NCBI RefSeq assembly: GCF_000828615.1
Contig: NZ_AP012273.1
Location: forward strand, 2,480,001-2,544,000
DNA: 64,000 bases
Source: Thiolapillus brandeum
Lineage (GTDB): Bacteria > Pseudomonadota > Gammaproteobacteria > Chromatiales > Chromatiaceae
Direction: 5' to 3'
Each line of letters begins with the position of its first letter. Position 1 is the first letter of the stretch. The notes under the pieces were generated by a model that worked only from the letters and a program-made list of their open reading frames with translations, searched no databases and was not told the origin of the DNA. The translations under genes were made by a program, and so were the position numbers. Positions 16,668-24,014 of this stretch are shown here, piece after piece.

Positions 16668-17485
16668 TCATGACCTCCATTGGCAGCATAGCTGCGCATC
16701 ACCTCATTCTGCTTCTTGAGAGAATTGTCCACTACTCCCGGAAAAACACCATTGATTCTTGCGAACAGGGATTCAGGAAAACCTATGTACTTTTCCTTGC
16801 TGCCTTTACGCACAGCATCCACGATTTCCCTGGCAACGGCTTCCGGCTGATCAAATGCCATCTTGACTTCCCTGGCCATGGCATAGACTTCCGGTGGATT
16901 CAACGGTGTTTCAACGCCTCTTGGCGCAACATAGGTCACTTCCACACCACTGCCCACCAGTTCCCGCCGCAGCGCCTGAGAGAACCCGCGCAGGGCGAAC
17001 TTGCTGGTGGAGTATGCAGTAAAACATGAAAAACCAATACTGCCAAAAGTTGAACCGACATTGACAATCCGTCCCCCTGCCTGTGCCAGCATTCCAGGCA
17101 GTACCGCCCGGGCCATGAGCATGGGTGCCACGGCATTGACCAGCATAATACGTTCAATAGCTTCGGGGGACTGATCCTCATAGCGTGCAAAGGCATTGAT
17201 ACCGGCAAGGTTGATGAGCACGTCCACACCACCAAATTTCTCCTGCATCTTGTCAACGCAGGCCTGGCGATCCGTTTCGGTGGTGACATCCGCCGCCAGA
17301 TAACAGGCATCGGCACCCGATGCTCCGAGAAATTCCCGCAAGGAGTCCAGCTCCTCCTGCCGGAGGGCGACCATGCAGGGACGTGCTCCGGCATCCAGCA
17401 GCTCCCTGGCCAGGTAACGTCCAATTCCACCGGCAGCGCCAATGAGCAATACACGTGCATCTTCAAGTTTCATTGCAGCCACCAT
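16664..17485 (-). CDS. short-chain dehydrogenase/reductase
   Basis: Classical Rossmann SDR of about 273 residues. The dinucleotide loop GAAGGIG is at the N-terminus, then NLAG, the catalytic Ser in VNVGSTFGSIGFSCF and the catalytic Y-x3-K in TAYSTSKFALRGFSQAL. The C-terminal RLFARINGVFPGVVDN-like tail resembles SDRs acting on lipids or long-chain carbonyls, which is only suggestive. The ATG at 17485 overlaps the stop of the TPR gene (TGATG); Met at 17473 is an alternative. Overlaps the response regulator. Substrate unknown; a reductase acting on the product of the upstream ligase/oxidase genes is a reasonable guess. Confidence 0.88.
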   Translation of the reverse strand: MVAAMKLEDARVLLIGAAGGIGRYLARELLDAGARPCMVALRQEELDSLREFLGASGADACYLAADVTTETDRQACVDKMQEKFGGVDVLINLAGINAFARYEDQSPEAIERIMLVNAVAPMLMARAVLPGMLAQAGGRIVNVGSTFGSIGFSCFTAYSTSKFALRGFSQALRRELVGSGVEVTYVAPRGVETPLNPPEVYAMAREVKMAFDQPEAVAREIVDAVRKGSKEKYIGFPESLFARINGVFPGVVDNSLKKQNEVMRSYAANGGHD

Positions 17486-18120
17486 CAATCCAGCATTTTC
17501 CGGGCGCGGGCCATGGCCCGCTGCACTTCCTGACGACGCCCCTTGTCCGCCAGGGGGCGCCCCGGCCTGGGAGGAGCAGCCATGGCTTTTTCCAGATATT
17601 CCAGAGCTTTTTCCGGCTGGTCATCCTCCAGCAGGAAATCGGCATAAAAATAGTTCGGGTCTATACCCCGGGGATCGATCTCAAGGGCCTTTTTCAGGTA
17701 CTTATCAGCCTTTTCATCATCACCAAAACCGATGGGCCAACCCGGCACCTGATAGTAGAGACTACCCAGGGATGTATAAATGGAGCCATTCAATACCCCC
17801 GGATCGATCTTCTCTGCAGCCTCCAGCAATCGCTTTGCCTCCTTTACCTTTCCCAGGGCACCCAGGCCTCCATTGACACCGGCATCGGTGCTCAGACAGA
17901 TCGCCAGCCATACCCTGGGGGCCGCTTCATCGGGATAACGTTTTACCAGTTCCCGCGCCTTATCCACCAGCTTTTCGAATGCTTCTTCCTGATCATCTTC
18001 AGGGGTATTGTAGTTGGCTACCGCCCAGGTATGCTGAATATCCGCCAACTCCTCAGCGGGCATGGCAAAGGCCAGGGTTCCCGCCAATGACAGAAAAATC
18101 AGAAACAACATGTTTTTCAT
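17485..18120 (-). CDS. exported TPR-repeat protein, TatT-like
   Basis: 211 residues with a signal peptide (MLFLIFLSLAGTLAFAMP, cleavage near residue 19). Helical repeats resembling TPRs: DEAAPRVWLAICLSTDAGVNGGLGALGKVKEAKRLLEAAEKIDPG, SIYTSLGSLYYQVPGWPIGFGDDEKADKYLKKALEIDP, DPNYFYADFLLEDDQPEKALEYLEKAM. The W/GFGD.. pattern is like the TRAP-transporter-associated TatT family. Likely a periplasmic scaffold or binding protein. Repeat B3 lies in the 93-base gap before it. It overlaps the SDR by one base. Confidence 0.75.
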   Translation of the reverse strand: MKNMLFLIFLSLAGTLAFAMPAEELADIQHTWAVANYNTPEDDQEEAFEKLVDKARELVKRYPDEAAPRVWLAICLSTDAGVNGGLGALGKVKEAKRLLEAAEKIDPGVLNGSIYTSLGSLYYQVPGWPIGFGDDEKADKYLKKALEIDPRGIDPNYFYADFLLEDDQPEKALEYLEKAMAAPPRPGRPLADKGRRQEVQRAMARARKMLD

Positions 18121-18163
18121 ATTTCACTCCTATAACTGCTTATATTTTTATTAACAGGATGTT

Positions 18164-18206
18164 GTCTTTCCCATATTTTCAATGACTTATCGCCATTGAA
18201 AATCCG
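18164..18206 (-). repeat. dispersed palindromic repeat B, partial copy 3
   Basis: About 43 bases matching the inner part of repeat B (GTCTTTCC, ATTTTCAATGACTTAT, CATTGAAAAT), the same stretch as in 6481-6600 and 40870-41023. It sits between the TPR gene and the di-metal protein gene, so it would be transcribed as a hairpin. Confidence 0.75.
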
Positions 18207-18213
18207 TTTCCCA

Positions 18214-18861
18214 TCAGTCCAGGGGCAGGCTTCTGAAGACATTGCCGTACAGGTCGTACATCATGTTCGCCATGTGGATAATGGCCTGTTGGTCATCCTC
18301 ATCGTCCACCCGATCCATGAGCTTCTCAAAAAACTTCATGTGGTCAACGTCCAGGGAACCATGGGAGGTAAGATAGCTGAAAGCGGCTTCCGGCAGCCCG
18401 AGGGCCTGTTGTATCTTCTGCGCCGCCAGGGTGGCCAGGGCCACACTGGTTCCTTCCAGTACCAGCACCATGCCGAAAAAACTCACGGGATTACCCCGGG
18501 ACACGCTGTCCCAGGCATAAGCGACCATGAGTTCCGTACTCGCATGAGGGCTACTGTTGCGCACGGCCTCCTTGTCTGCACCACAGGCACCGATATCGTT
18601 CAGTATCCATTCCTGATGGCCGGTTTCCTCTTCAATGTATTCCGCAATGGCCTCACGCAGCCATTCCTTTTCCATGGGCAGGCGACTGCCGCAGGCCATG
18701 AGCAAAGGCACCGTATGCCTGACATGATGATAGGCCTGGGACAAAAAGCCTAGGTAGGCATCCAGGGATACCTTGCCTTGCATGCCCCGCTGGATCGTCT
18801 CTATGCCAAGGAAGCGGGATCGGGCAGCCTCGGTTTCTGCCAATAACTTTTCATAGAACAC
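18214..18861 (-). CDS. heme-oxygenase-like di-metal protein (TenA/PqqC/CADD fold)
   Basis: 215 residues from a GTG with AGGGAG 9 bases upstream; it overlaps the ligase end by 11 bases. An ATG at 18888 is the alternative and lacks a ribosome site. All-alpha sequence with the residues expected of heme-oxygenase-like di-iron oxidases: a Glu cluster and His82 in EEETGHQEW, Glu136 in VLVLEGTSVALA, and H167-x3-D171-x2-H174 in SHGSLDVDHMKFF, the spacing seen in CADD and related enzymes. Such proteins oxidise or cleave fatty or amino acids (UndA, SznF, CADD). The adjacent acyl-ligase gene makes a fatty-acyl-type substrate plausible. Metal binding and reaction are inferred. Confidence 0.78.
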   Translation of the reverse strand: MFYEKLLAETEAARSRFLGIETIQRGMQGKVSLDAYLGFLSQAYHHVRHTVPLLMACGSRLPMEKEWLREAIAEYIEEETGHQEWILNDIGACGADKEAVRNSSPHASTELMVAYAWDSVSRGNPVSFFGMVLVLEGTSVALATLAAQKIQQALGLPEAAFSYLTSHGSLDVDHMKFFEKLMDRVDDEDDQQAIIHMANMMYDLYGNVFRSLPLD

Positions 18862-20338
18862 GAACGGCTTCTCCCTGGTACAGTACATCGAGTTGAGAGC
18901 GATATTGCTCATGGATGGCATCCCGCCTGGGACGGCCATTGGACGTCGCCAGGCGGTTCGATGGAGTGAACGGCTCCCGGGCGACCACATAGTCCAGCAC
19001 CCGGGCATAGTCGGGAAGACGCTCATTGATCCTGGCCAGGGCCTGGTCTATGGCATCCTCTCCCACCCCGGGGGCTGGAACCAGTACCGCGCTCAGCCAG
19101 GGCCGCCCATCACCAAATACTGCCCCCTGGGCCAGGCAGGGTTCTGCAAGCAACTCCGCTTCCAGCCACTCTGGTGACAGATTGCGGCCATAGGCATTGA
19201 TAATCAGGTTTTTACGGCGCCCCGTGACATACAAAAATCCATCCGGATCCAGGTAACCCAGGTCGCCCGTAGGCAGGAAATCTCCAGGATTCCAGTCCTC
19301 CTGATGCAGGTACCCGCGAAACAGAGCGCCACGCACCAGGATCTCCCCATCAGGCGAGATGCGCAGCTCACAGTGCGGCAATACCTTGCCCACAGAACTG
19401 GAACAGCTTGCTTCCGGAGTATTCATCGCCACCACGGATACGGCCTCGGAGAGGCCGTATCCCTGGTATACCGGCAGCCCCAGCTCCCGGGCCTGTTCCA
19501 CCTGGGAAGCCGGCAGGGGGGCGCCACCAACGGCAAGAAAACGGAAACTGTCCGGCAACTGCCCGGCTTGTGCCAAGCCCATGAGCAACTTCAACAATTG
19601 CGGCGGCATAATCATGGCGGTGGGTTGGAGGCGCTTCAGGCTGACACCCAGGAGTTGCGGATTCACACCACCTGAGCCTTGCAGACCCAGGCTGCCTACT
19701 GAGGGGAGCAGCATTCGCGCACCGGCAAGTATGGGGACGTACAGGGAACCAATGTTCTCCAGCAGAATGGCCAGGGGGAGCAAGGCCAGGGCCCGGTCCT
19801 CAGCATTGGCCCCGGACAGTTTGCACAGGGATTCAGCGACCCGCTCCATGGCTTCCAGTCCCAAACGCACACCCCGGGGATCTCCCGTAGTGCCCGAGGT
19901 ATAAGTTATCTTGAAGATTCCCGGTAGTGGCGGGGGACGTTGGCCAAAGCGCCGCGCCAGGGTCAGTTTCCTGCCCGCCAGACGAATCTCGCGTCCATGC
20001 CAGCCCTTGCCCGGAAAATCAGCCGGATTCGGATCATCACTCAGCACAGCATCCAGGCAGGCATCCTTGAGTACATGCTGTTTCTGATCAGGACTGAAGA
20101 AAGCCGGGACGGGCACACAAGCAACGCTGCGGCTCAGGGCCGCAAGATCCGCTACCAGCCAGGCGGGGGAATTGTCCATGCACAGGCCCAGACGCGATAC
20201 ACCACCCATGACATCCACCAAGTGGCCGACCTCTTCTTCCAGCCTGCGCCAGGACAGAACCTCATGATCGCCTTCCACCGCGATTTCATCACCACGCTCC
20301 CGGGCATGCCGGGTCAGGGCCTGGAGAATCCGGCTCAT
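18851..20338 (-). CDS. AMP-dependent acyl-ligase (long-chain acyl-CoA synthetase-like)
   Basis: Acyl-adenylate enzyme of 495 residues. The ATP loop TYTSGTTGDPRG is at about 145-156, the A5 region YQGYGLSEAV near 342, and the A7/A8 block PTGDLGYLDPDGFLYVTGRRKNLIINAYGRNLSPEWLE near 400. Oddity: in the C-terminal A10 region (TSNGRPRRDAI) the expected catalytic lysine seems replaced by arginine, which could slow adenylation or shift its role. Its ATG overlaps the stop of the hemolysin-family gene (ATGA). The upstream frame extension lies inside that gene. Substrate unknown; the family includes fatty-acid activators. Confidence 0.88.
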   Translation of the reverse strand: MSRILQALTRHARERGDEIAVEGDHEVLSWRRLEEEVGHLVDVMGGVSRLGLCMDNSPAWLVADLAALSRSVACVPVPAFFSPDQKQHVLKDACLDAVLSDDPNPADFPGKGWHGREIRLAGRKLTLARRFGQRPPPLPGIFKITYTSGTTGDPRGVRLGLEAMERVAESLCKLSGANAEDRALALLPLAILLENIGSLYVPILAGARMLLPSVGSLGLQGSGGVNPQLLGVSLKRLQPTAMIMPPQLLKLLMGLAQAGQLPDSFRFLAVGGAPLPASQVEQARELGLPVYQGYGLSEAVSVVAMNTPEASCSSSVGKVLPHCELRISPDGEILVRGALFRGYLHQEDWNPGDFLPTGDLGYLDPDGFLYVTGRRKNLIINAYGRNLSPEWLEAELLAEPCLAQGAVFGDGRPWLSAVLVPAPGVGEDAIDQALARINERLPDYARVLDYVVAREPFTPSNRLATSNGRPRRDAIHEQYRSQLDVLYQGEAVRVL

Positions 20339-21054
20339 GGCTTGTGCTCCCGCAGACTCCTGCCCTGGGTCTCTCCCAGGTCGAGTGCATTCTCCCAGGC
20401 AAGGCGCAGAGACGTCTGGGCATCCACACGTTTTCTGAAGGCCTGGTAACCAATGGCAATATGCCCATAGCAAACCTGGGGATTGCAATCATAATACGCC
20501 CCCCAGTCTCCAGCCTGGTCCGCTGGCAACTGCTCCTGGCATGCGTCAGCCAGATAATTGAGAGGCAGGCCCATGCGCTTGAAACTGTTGCGCAGCAGCG
20601 GGGTGATGGTCATCAGCACCCGGGTAAAACCGACACCATGCAGAAAAGCCGTTACTGCGGCAATAATCCAGCGTATCTCGCCGTTTCTGCGTGTGGCCAG
20701 ATTGCCGATCTCCACGATGTGCTCCCGCGCCACACCCAGCAACTCTTCCGGCGGGCGATCCAGATAATGCTCTGCAAACATGGGATGGCTGCCGGGCCGG
20801 ATACCGGCAACGGCCCGGTATTCGCCATCCGTCCCCCTGATTCCAAGCAGAAAGGGATAGAAAGAGTTGAGACGGGCCCCGTAACTGGCCTTGAAAACCT
20901 CCTGAACCATGGCCTCGGCCCGGGCACGGTCAGGATGCGCTGCATCCATCAACACAACCTGTTGATCAGCCACGGCATGACCCCGTGAACCATTGCCCCG
21001 GGTGCCGGGGGAAACCAGGGAACATGCCAAAGAAACTACCGAAAGACCATCCAT
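20335..21054 (-). CDS. thermostable hemolysin family protein (acyltransferase-like fold)
   Basis: 239 residues. The core matches the thermostable hemolysin family: RARAEAMVQEVFKASYGARLNSFYPFLLGI, EHIVEIGNLATRRNGEIRWIIAAVTAFLHGVGFTRVLMTIT, LLRNSFKRMGLPLNYLADA. The family is named after Vibrio delta-VPH, but its sequence pattern resembles acetyltransferase-clan enzymes, the group that includes autoinducer synthases. No signal peptide, so secretion as a toxin is not supported here. First gene of the minus-strand run, overlapping the ligase start (ATGA). An acyl transfer role fits the ligase and oxidase downstream, but is inferred. Confidence 0.82.
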   Translation of the reverse strand: MDGLSVVSLACSLVSPGTRGNGSRGHAVADQQVVLMDAAHPDRARAEAMVQEVFKASYGARLNSFYPFLLGIRGTDGEYRAVAGIRPGSHPMFAEHYLDRPPEELLGVAREHIVEIGNLATRRNGEIRWIIAAVTAFLHGVGFTRVLMTITPLLRNSFKRMGLPLNYLADACQEQLPADQAGDWGAYYDCNPQVCYGHIAIGYQAFRKRVDAQTSLRLAWENALDLGETQGRSLREHKP

Positions 21055-21169
21055 GCCGACAGTCTGCCGGAGCTTCCTTAAAGAAATCTTAACAACAGGC
21101 CGAAAAAGTCCATTCCCGGACGTTCAAAAACGCAAAGGAAACCGTGATCCGTCAACCCGGCGACACTGA

Positions 21170-21736
21170 TCAGGCCTTGGGCAGGGTCACGCCGCGTTGC
21201 TTCTGATACTTGCCGCCACGATCCCGGTAGGAGGTCTCGCACATTTCATCCGATTCGAAGAACAACATTTGGGCGACACCCTCATTGGCATAGATCTTTG
21301 CCGGGAGGGGGGTGGTATTGGAAAACTCCAGGGTCACATGCCCTTCCCACTCAGGCTCCAGTGGGGTGACATTGACAATGATGCCACAACGGGCATAGGT
21401 GGACTTTCCCAGGCAAATGGTCAACACACTGCGCGGAATACGGAAATATTCCACGGTGCGCGCCAGGGCAAAGGAGTTGGGCGGGATAATACAGACATCG
21501 GACTTTACATCCACAAAACTGCTGTCATCGAAATTCTTTGGATCCACCACTGCTGAGTTGATATTGGTAAAAATCTTGAATTCATCAGCACAACGCACAT
21601 CATAGCCATAGCTGGAGGTACCGTAGGAAATCATGCGCCCGTGTTCGGCTTCACGCATCTGCCCGGGTTCAAAAGGTTCAATCATGCCCGTTTCCCCGGC
21701 CATACGCCGAATCCACTTGTCTGACTTTATGCTCAT
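21170..21736 (-). CDS. dcd: dCTP deaminase
   Basis: Converts dCTP to dUTP for thymidylate synthesis. 188 residues with family blocks [22 protein letters not shown], the nucleotide-binding region [33 protein letters not shown] with the catalytic Glu, and the C-terminal [15 protein letters not shown]. Normal length. It stands alone between the hemolysin-family run and the glycosidase gene on the same strand. Confidence 0.96.
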   Translation of the reverse strand: MSIKSDKWIRRMAGETGMIEPFEPGQMREAEHGRMISYGTSSYGYDVRCADEFKIFTNINSAVVDPKNFDDSSFVDVKSDVCIIPPNSFALARTVEYFRIPRSVLTICLGKSTYARCGIIVNVTPLEPEWEGHVTLEFSNTTPLPAKIYANEGVAQMLFFESDEMCETSYRDRGGKYQKQRGVTLPKA

Positions 21737-21805
21737 GGCTGCTGACTACTCAAAAGATAATGGTTTCAACTGGCGCAAGTATAACCATAAGGAATTTCCA
21801 TGGCA

Positions 21806-22873
21806 CTACCAGTTTGGGGAGATGGGAAGCCGATGCCGGGATTCCAGCTCCGTGACGGCAAACTCCAGCACCGCGATGGGCTTGTCCGCCAGACTCCGGA
21901 GAACCGGGTAGACATCGCCGAGAATCTCTTCGAACTCCTGGTATTCCTCTCCTGCTTCCTGGGGACCATACACGCTTACACCCAGCCAATCGATATACTG
22001 ATCACCCGGATAATAGTTCCGGGGCTGGTTCCAGTCCGCTTCCGGCGCCCCATAGGCATCCACATGAAAAAACCAGGTGATATTATCAGCGCCCTGAGCA
22101 TCACAGAGCTCAATGATATGCCGGTAGGCATCGCGAAAACGCTCCGGGCCGTCAGCCAACCCCGGATCTCCGTAGCCTCCAGTTTCGGCGCCACCATTAT
22201 AACGGCCATTCCAGGGAAACCAGTCACCATTCATCTCGGTTCCAAACTCTACCAGCAGAGGGATACCCGTAGCCGCCGCATCACGACCCCACTGCACAAG
22301 CTCATCATCGAAAGCACCATCAATAATACCCTGCAGGGTATAGACGGGATCCGGCCCACCCTCATGAAAATTGCTTCTGGGCATCATTCGAATGAATGGC
22401 AATTTGCCCATATTGTTGATAAGGGCGACTTCATTGATGGGGAAGCGGATGTCCGCATACCAGTTGTTGGAGAAATAAACCCATGCCATGGGCTTTCCCG
22501 CAAGGGTTTCAAAATCATGAATACGTCTGGCATCCACCTGATCTTCCGTGCCACCCAGATCCGCAAAGGCGGCATGATAGATACCCTCTTCCGGAGGAGC
22601 CAGTTTGCCTCCCAGGATACGGGGGCGAGTCACAAAACCCGGTGAAGAGACCCCATTCCGGTACGCCCTCAGAGCCCCCCATGAGGAATCGATACGCAAC
22701 GCTGAGCGATCAAAGTTCTCATGCCACCAGGATACGGCGGCAACTTCTGAAAAACGACCGGATTCCAGAACCCGGAAAGCATTTTCTATCCAGGCAGCCT
22801 TGGCTGGCTCCGGGGGAAGTGCCCGAGGTTGCTGAAACAGGGCCAGAACCACAAGCAGGATAGCGGACATCAT
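21806..22873 (-). CDS. GH26-like glycosidase with apparently permuted domain order
   Basis: 355 residues after a signal-like N-terminus (MMSAILLVVLALFQQPRA). Residues 25-80 (KAAWIENAF...VAAVSWWHENF...LRIDSSWGALRAYR) match what is normally the C-terminal strand/helix of GH26-type barrels. Residues about 96-340 then run from a normal N-terminal start to strand 7. The acid/base Glu213 (EFGTEMNGDWFPW) and nucleophile Glu337 (KPIAVLEFAVTE) are both present, followed by only 18 residues, and no further domain sequence follows the stop. Either a circular permutation or the product of deletion between tandem copies. Likely secreted, acting on beta-mannan or a related glycan; substrate unproven. Confidence 0.7.
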   Translation of the reverse strand: MMSAILLVVLALFQQPRALPPEPAKAAWIENAFRVLESGRFSEVAAVSWWHENFDRSALRIDSSWGALRAYRNGVSSPGFVTRPRILGGKLAPPEEGIYHAAFADLGGTEDQVDARRIHDFETLAGKPMAWVYFSNNWYADIRFPINEVALINNMGKLPFIRMMPRSNFHEGGPDPVYTLQGIIDGAFDDELVQWGRDAAATGIPLLVEFGTEMNGDWFPWNGRYNGGAETGGYGDPGLADGPERFRDAYRHIIELCDAQGADNITWFFHVDAYGAPEADWNQPRNYYPGDQYIDWLGVSVYGPQEAGEEYQEFEEILGDVYPVLRSLADKPIAVLEFAVTELESRHRLPISPNW

Positions 22874-22994
22874 CTTGAACAGGAACTCCCAGGGTAAAAA
22901 ATCACCGGGTCATATAGTAGCGCAGGCACCAAGCACAATGGGAACATATTATCCCCTGTAGCAACATCCGGACAAACACGACATAATCACGACT

Positions 22995-23372
22995 ATGAAA
23001 CTACCAATAAATATACCTTCACGACATTCATCCGCGATCATCCGCGAAGTCAGCATCCTTGCAGCACTGCTTTGCCTGCTGGCCTTTCTCTCCCCGGCAG
23101 CACCTGCCGCAGACAAGGACCGGGGAAAAACCCAGCAGAAGCTCGATGCCGCCTGTGAACAGGCCAGGGAAGCACGCATCGCTCCCATGCGCCAGGAAAA
23201 GATCGAAGCCTGTGTAAAGAGTGGCGAACATGACAACCGCGAAGCCTGTGAGGCCGAGTACAGCCATTTCGGACAGCGCGCCGGAAAACGCCCGGCCATG
23301 TTCTACGATCTTCCTGAGTGCGTTGAAGCTTTTGAATTCCAGAAAAGCTATCGCAAGGGAACCTCTGATTAA
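22995..23372 (+). CDS. exported four-cysteine protein of unknown function
   Basis: 125 residues with a signal peptide (ILAALLCLLAFLSPAAPAA, cleavage near residue 39 after a long n-region). The mature part has cysteines in DAACEQ, IEACVK, REACEA and PECVEA, and is highly charged and helical. I do not recognise a named family. Divergent from the glycosidase gene, with a 121-base gap holding the promoters. Its stop codon lies inside the 28-base palindrome at 23357-23384. Cysteine spacing could support two disulfides in the periplasm. Confidence 0.65.
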   Translation: MKLPINIPSRHSSAIIREVSILAALLCLLAFLSPAAPAADKDRGKTQQKLDAACEQAREARIAPMRQEKIEACVKSGEHDNREACEAEYSHFGQRAGKRPAMFYDLPECVEAFEFQKSYRKGTSD

Positions 23373-23384
23373 TCAGAGATTCCC
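23357..23384. repeat. 28-bp palindrome related to element A ends; possible terminator
   Basis: GGGAACCTCTGATT is followed directly by AATCAGAGATTCCC, a nearly perfect inverted repeat (one mismatched pair) that contains the stop codon of the upstream gene. The half-site resembles the A2 end GGAAGCTCTGATT. There is no T-run after it, so the terminator role is uncertain. Confidence 0.6.
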
Positions 23385-23444
23385 AAGGCCAACTGATTCA
23401 GCCGCCAACGTTCTTTATTTCCCTGCAGCACCAGGAGCAGCCCC

Positions 23445-24014
23445 ATGGAATCCACATCATCATTTTTGCAATCCGTCAGAAAAGCCCGCAGTTATGGCAT
23501 CGGGGAATTCCTTGAAATCATTGGCGAGCTTTCCCAGGAAAGCACCAGGAAAGGTTTACTTGGCCGCAAGACCAAGGAGCTGGTCACCTTTGGCATTGCT
23601 CTGCACAAACAATGCGAACGCTGTATTTGTATTCATGCCGATGACGCCAAAAAGATCGGCGCCAGTGAAAACGAGCTGGAACAGGTACGCCGCATTGCCC
23701 TGTTCATGCGTTCCACTCCCGGCAAGGATGAACATCTGTGGAAGTCCTGGAAAAGATCCTGGCAACAGTTCGTGCTGACCAAAGGCGCAATCAAGCCACG
23801 CAACCGGGAACTCATCGCCCTGGGCATTTCCATCATCATGCAGCACCGCAAGCACATTCGCTTGCATGTTCGCGCTGCCCGGAGCCTGGGACATGAACCT
23901 GGTGCCGTGGTTGAAGTCATGCCTATTGCCCTGTTGATGGATGGCGCACCGGCACTGTCTCAGATACCCAGCCTGGTAAAAGCCCTCGAAAAGGCCGAGG
24001 CACACGACCAGTGA
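23445..24014 (+). CDS. carboxymuconolactone decarboxylase / AhpD-like protein
   Basis: 189 residues, two repeats of the AhpD-like helical fold. The first half carries the redox motif in HKQCERCICIHADDAKKIGAS (CxxC plus His), as in alkylhydroperoxidase-type proteins. The second half has the same frame (NRELIALGISIIMQHRKHIRLHVRAARSLG) but its cysteines are gone, so it appears to be a degenerate copy. May act as a thiol peroxidase or reductase; a true decarboxylase role is unlikely. Overlaps the carboxypeptidase start (GTGA). Confidence 0.82.
   Translation: MESTSSFLQSVRKARSYGIGEFLEIIGELSQESTRKGLLGRKTKELVTFGIALHKQCERCICIHADDAKKIGASENELEQVRRIALFMRSTPGKDEHLWKSWKRSWQQFVLTKGAIKPRNRELIALGISIIMQHRKHIRLHVRAARSLGHEPGAVVEVMPIALLMDGAPALSQIPSLVKALEKAEAHDQ

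Noticed and set aside
20335-21054. secreted hemolysin toxin
   Set aside because: The family name suggests this, but there is no signal peptide or toxin-type repeat, and the gene is coupled to an acyl-ligase.
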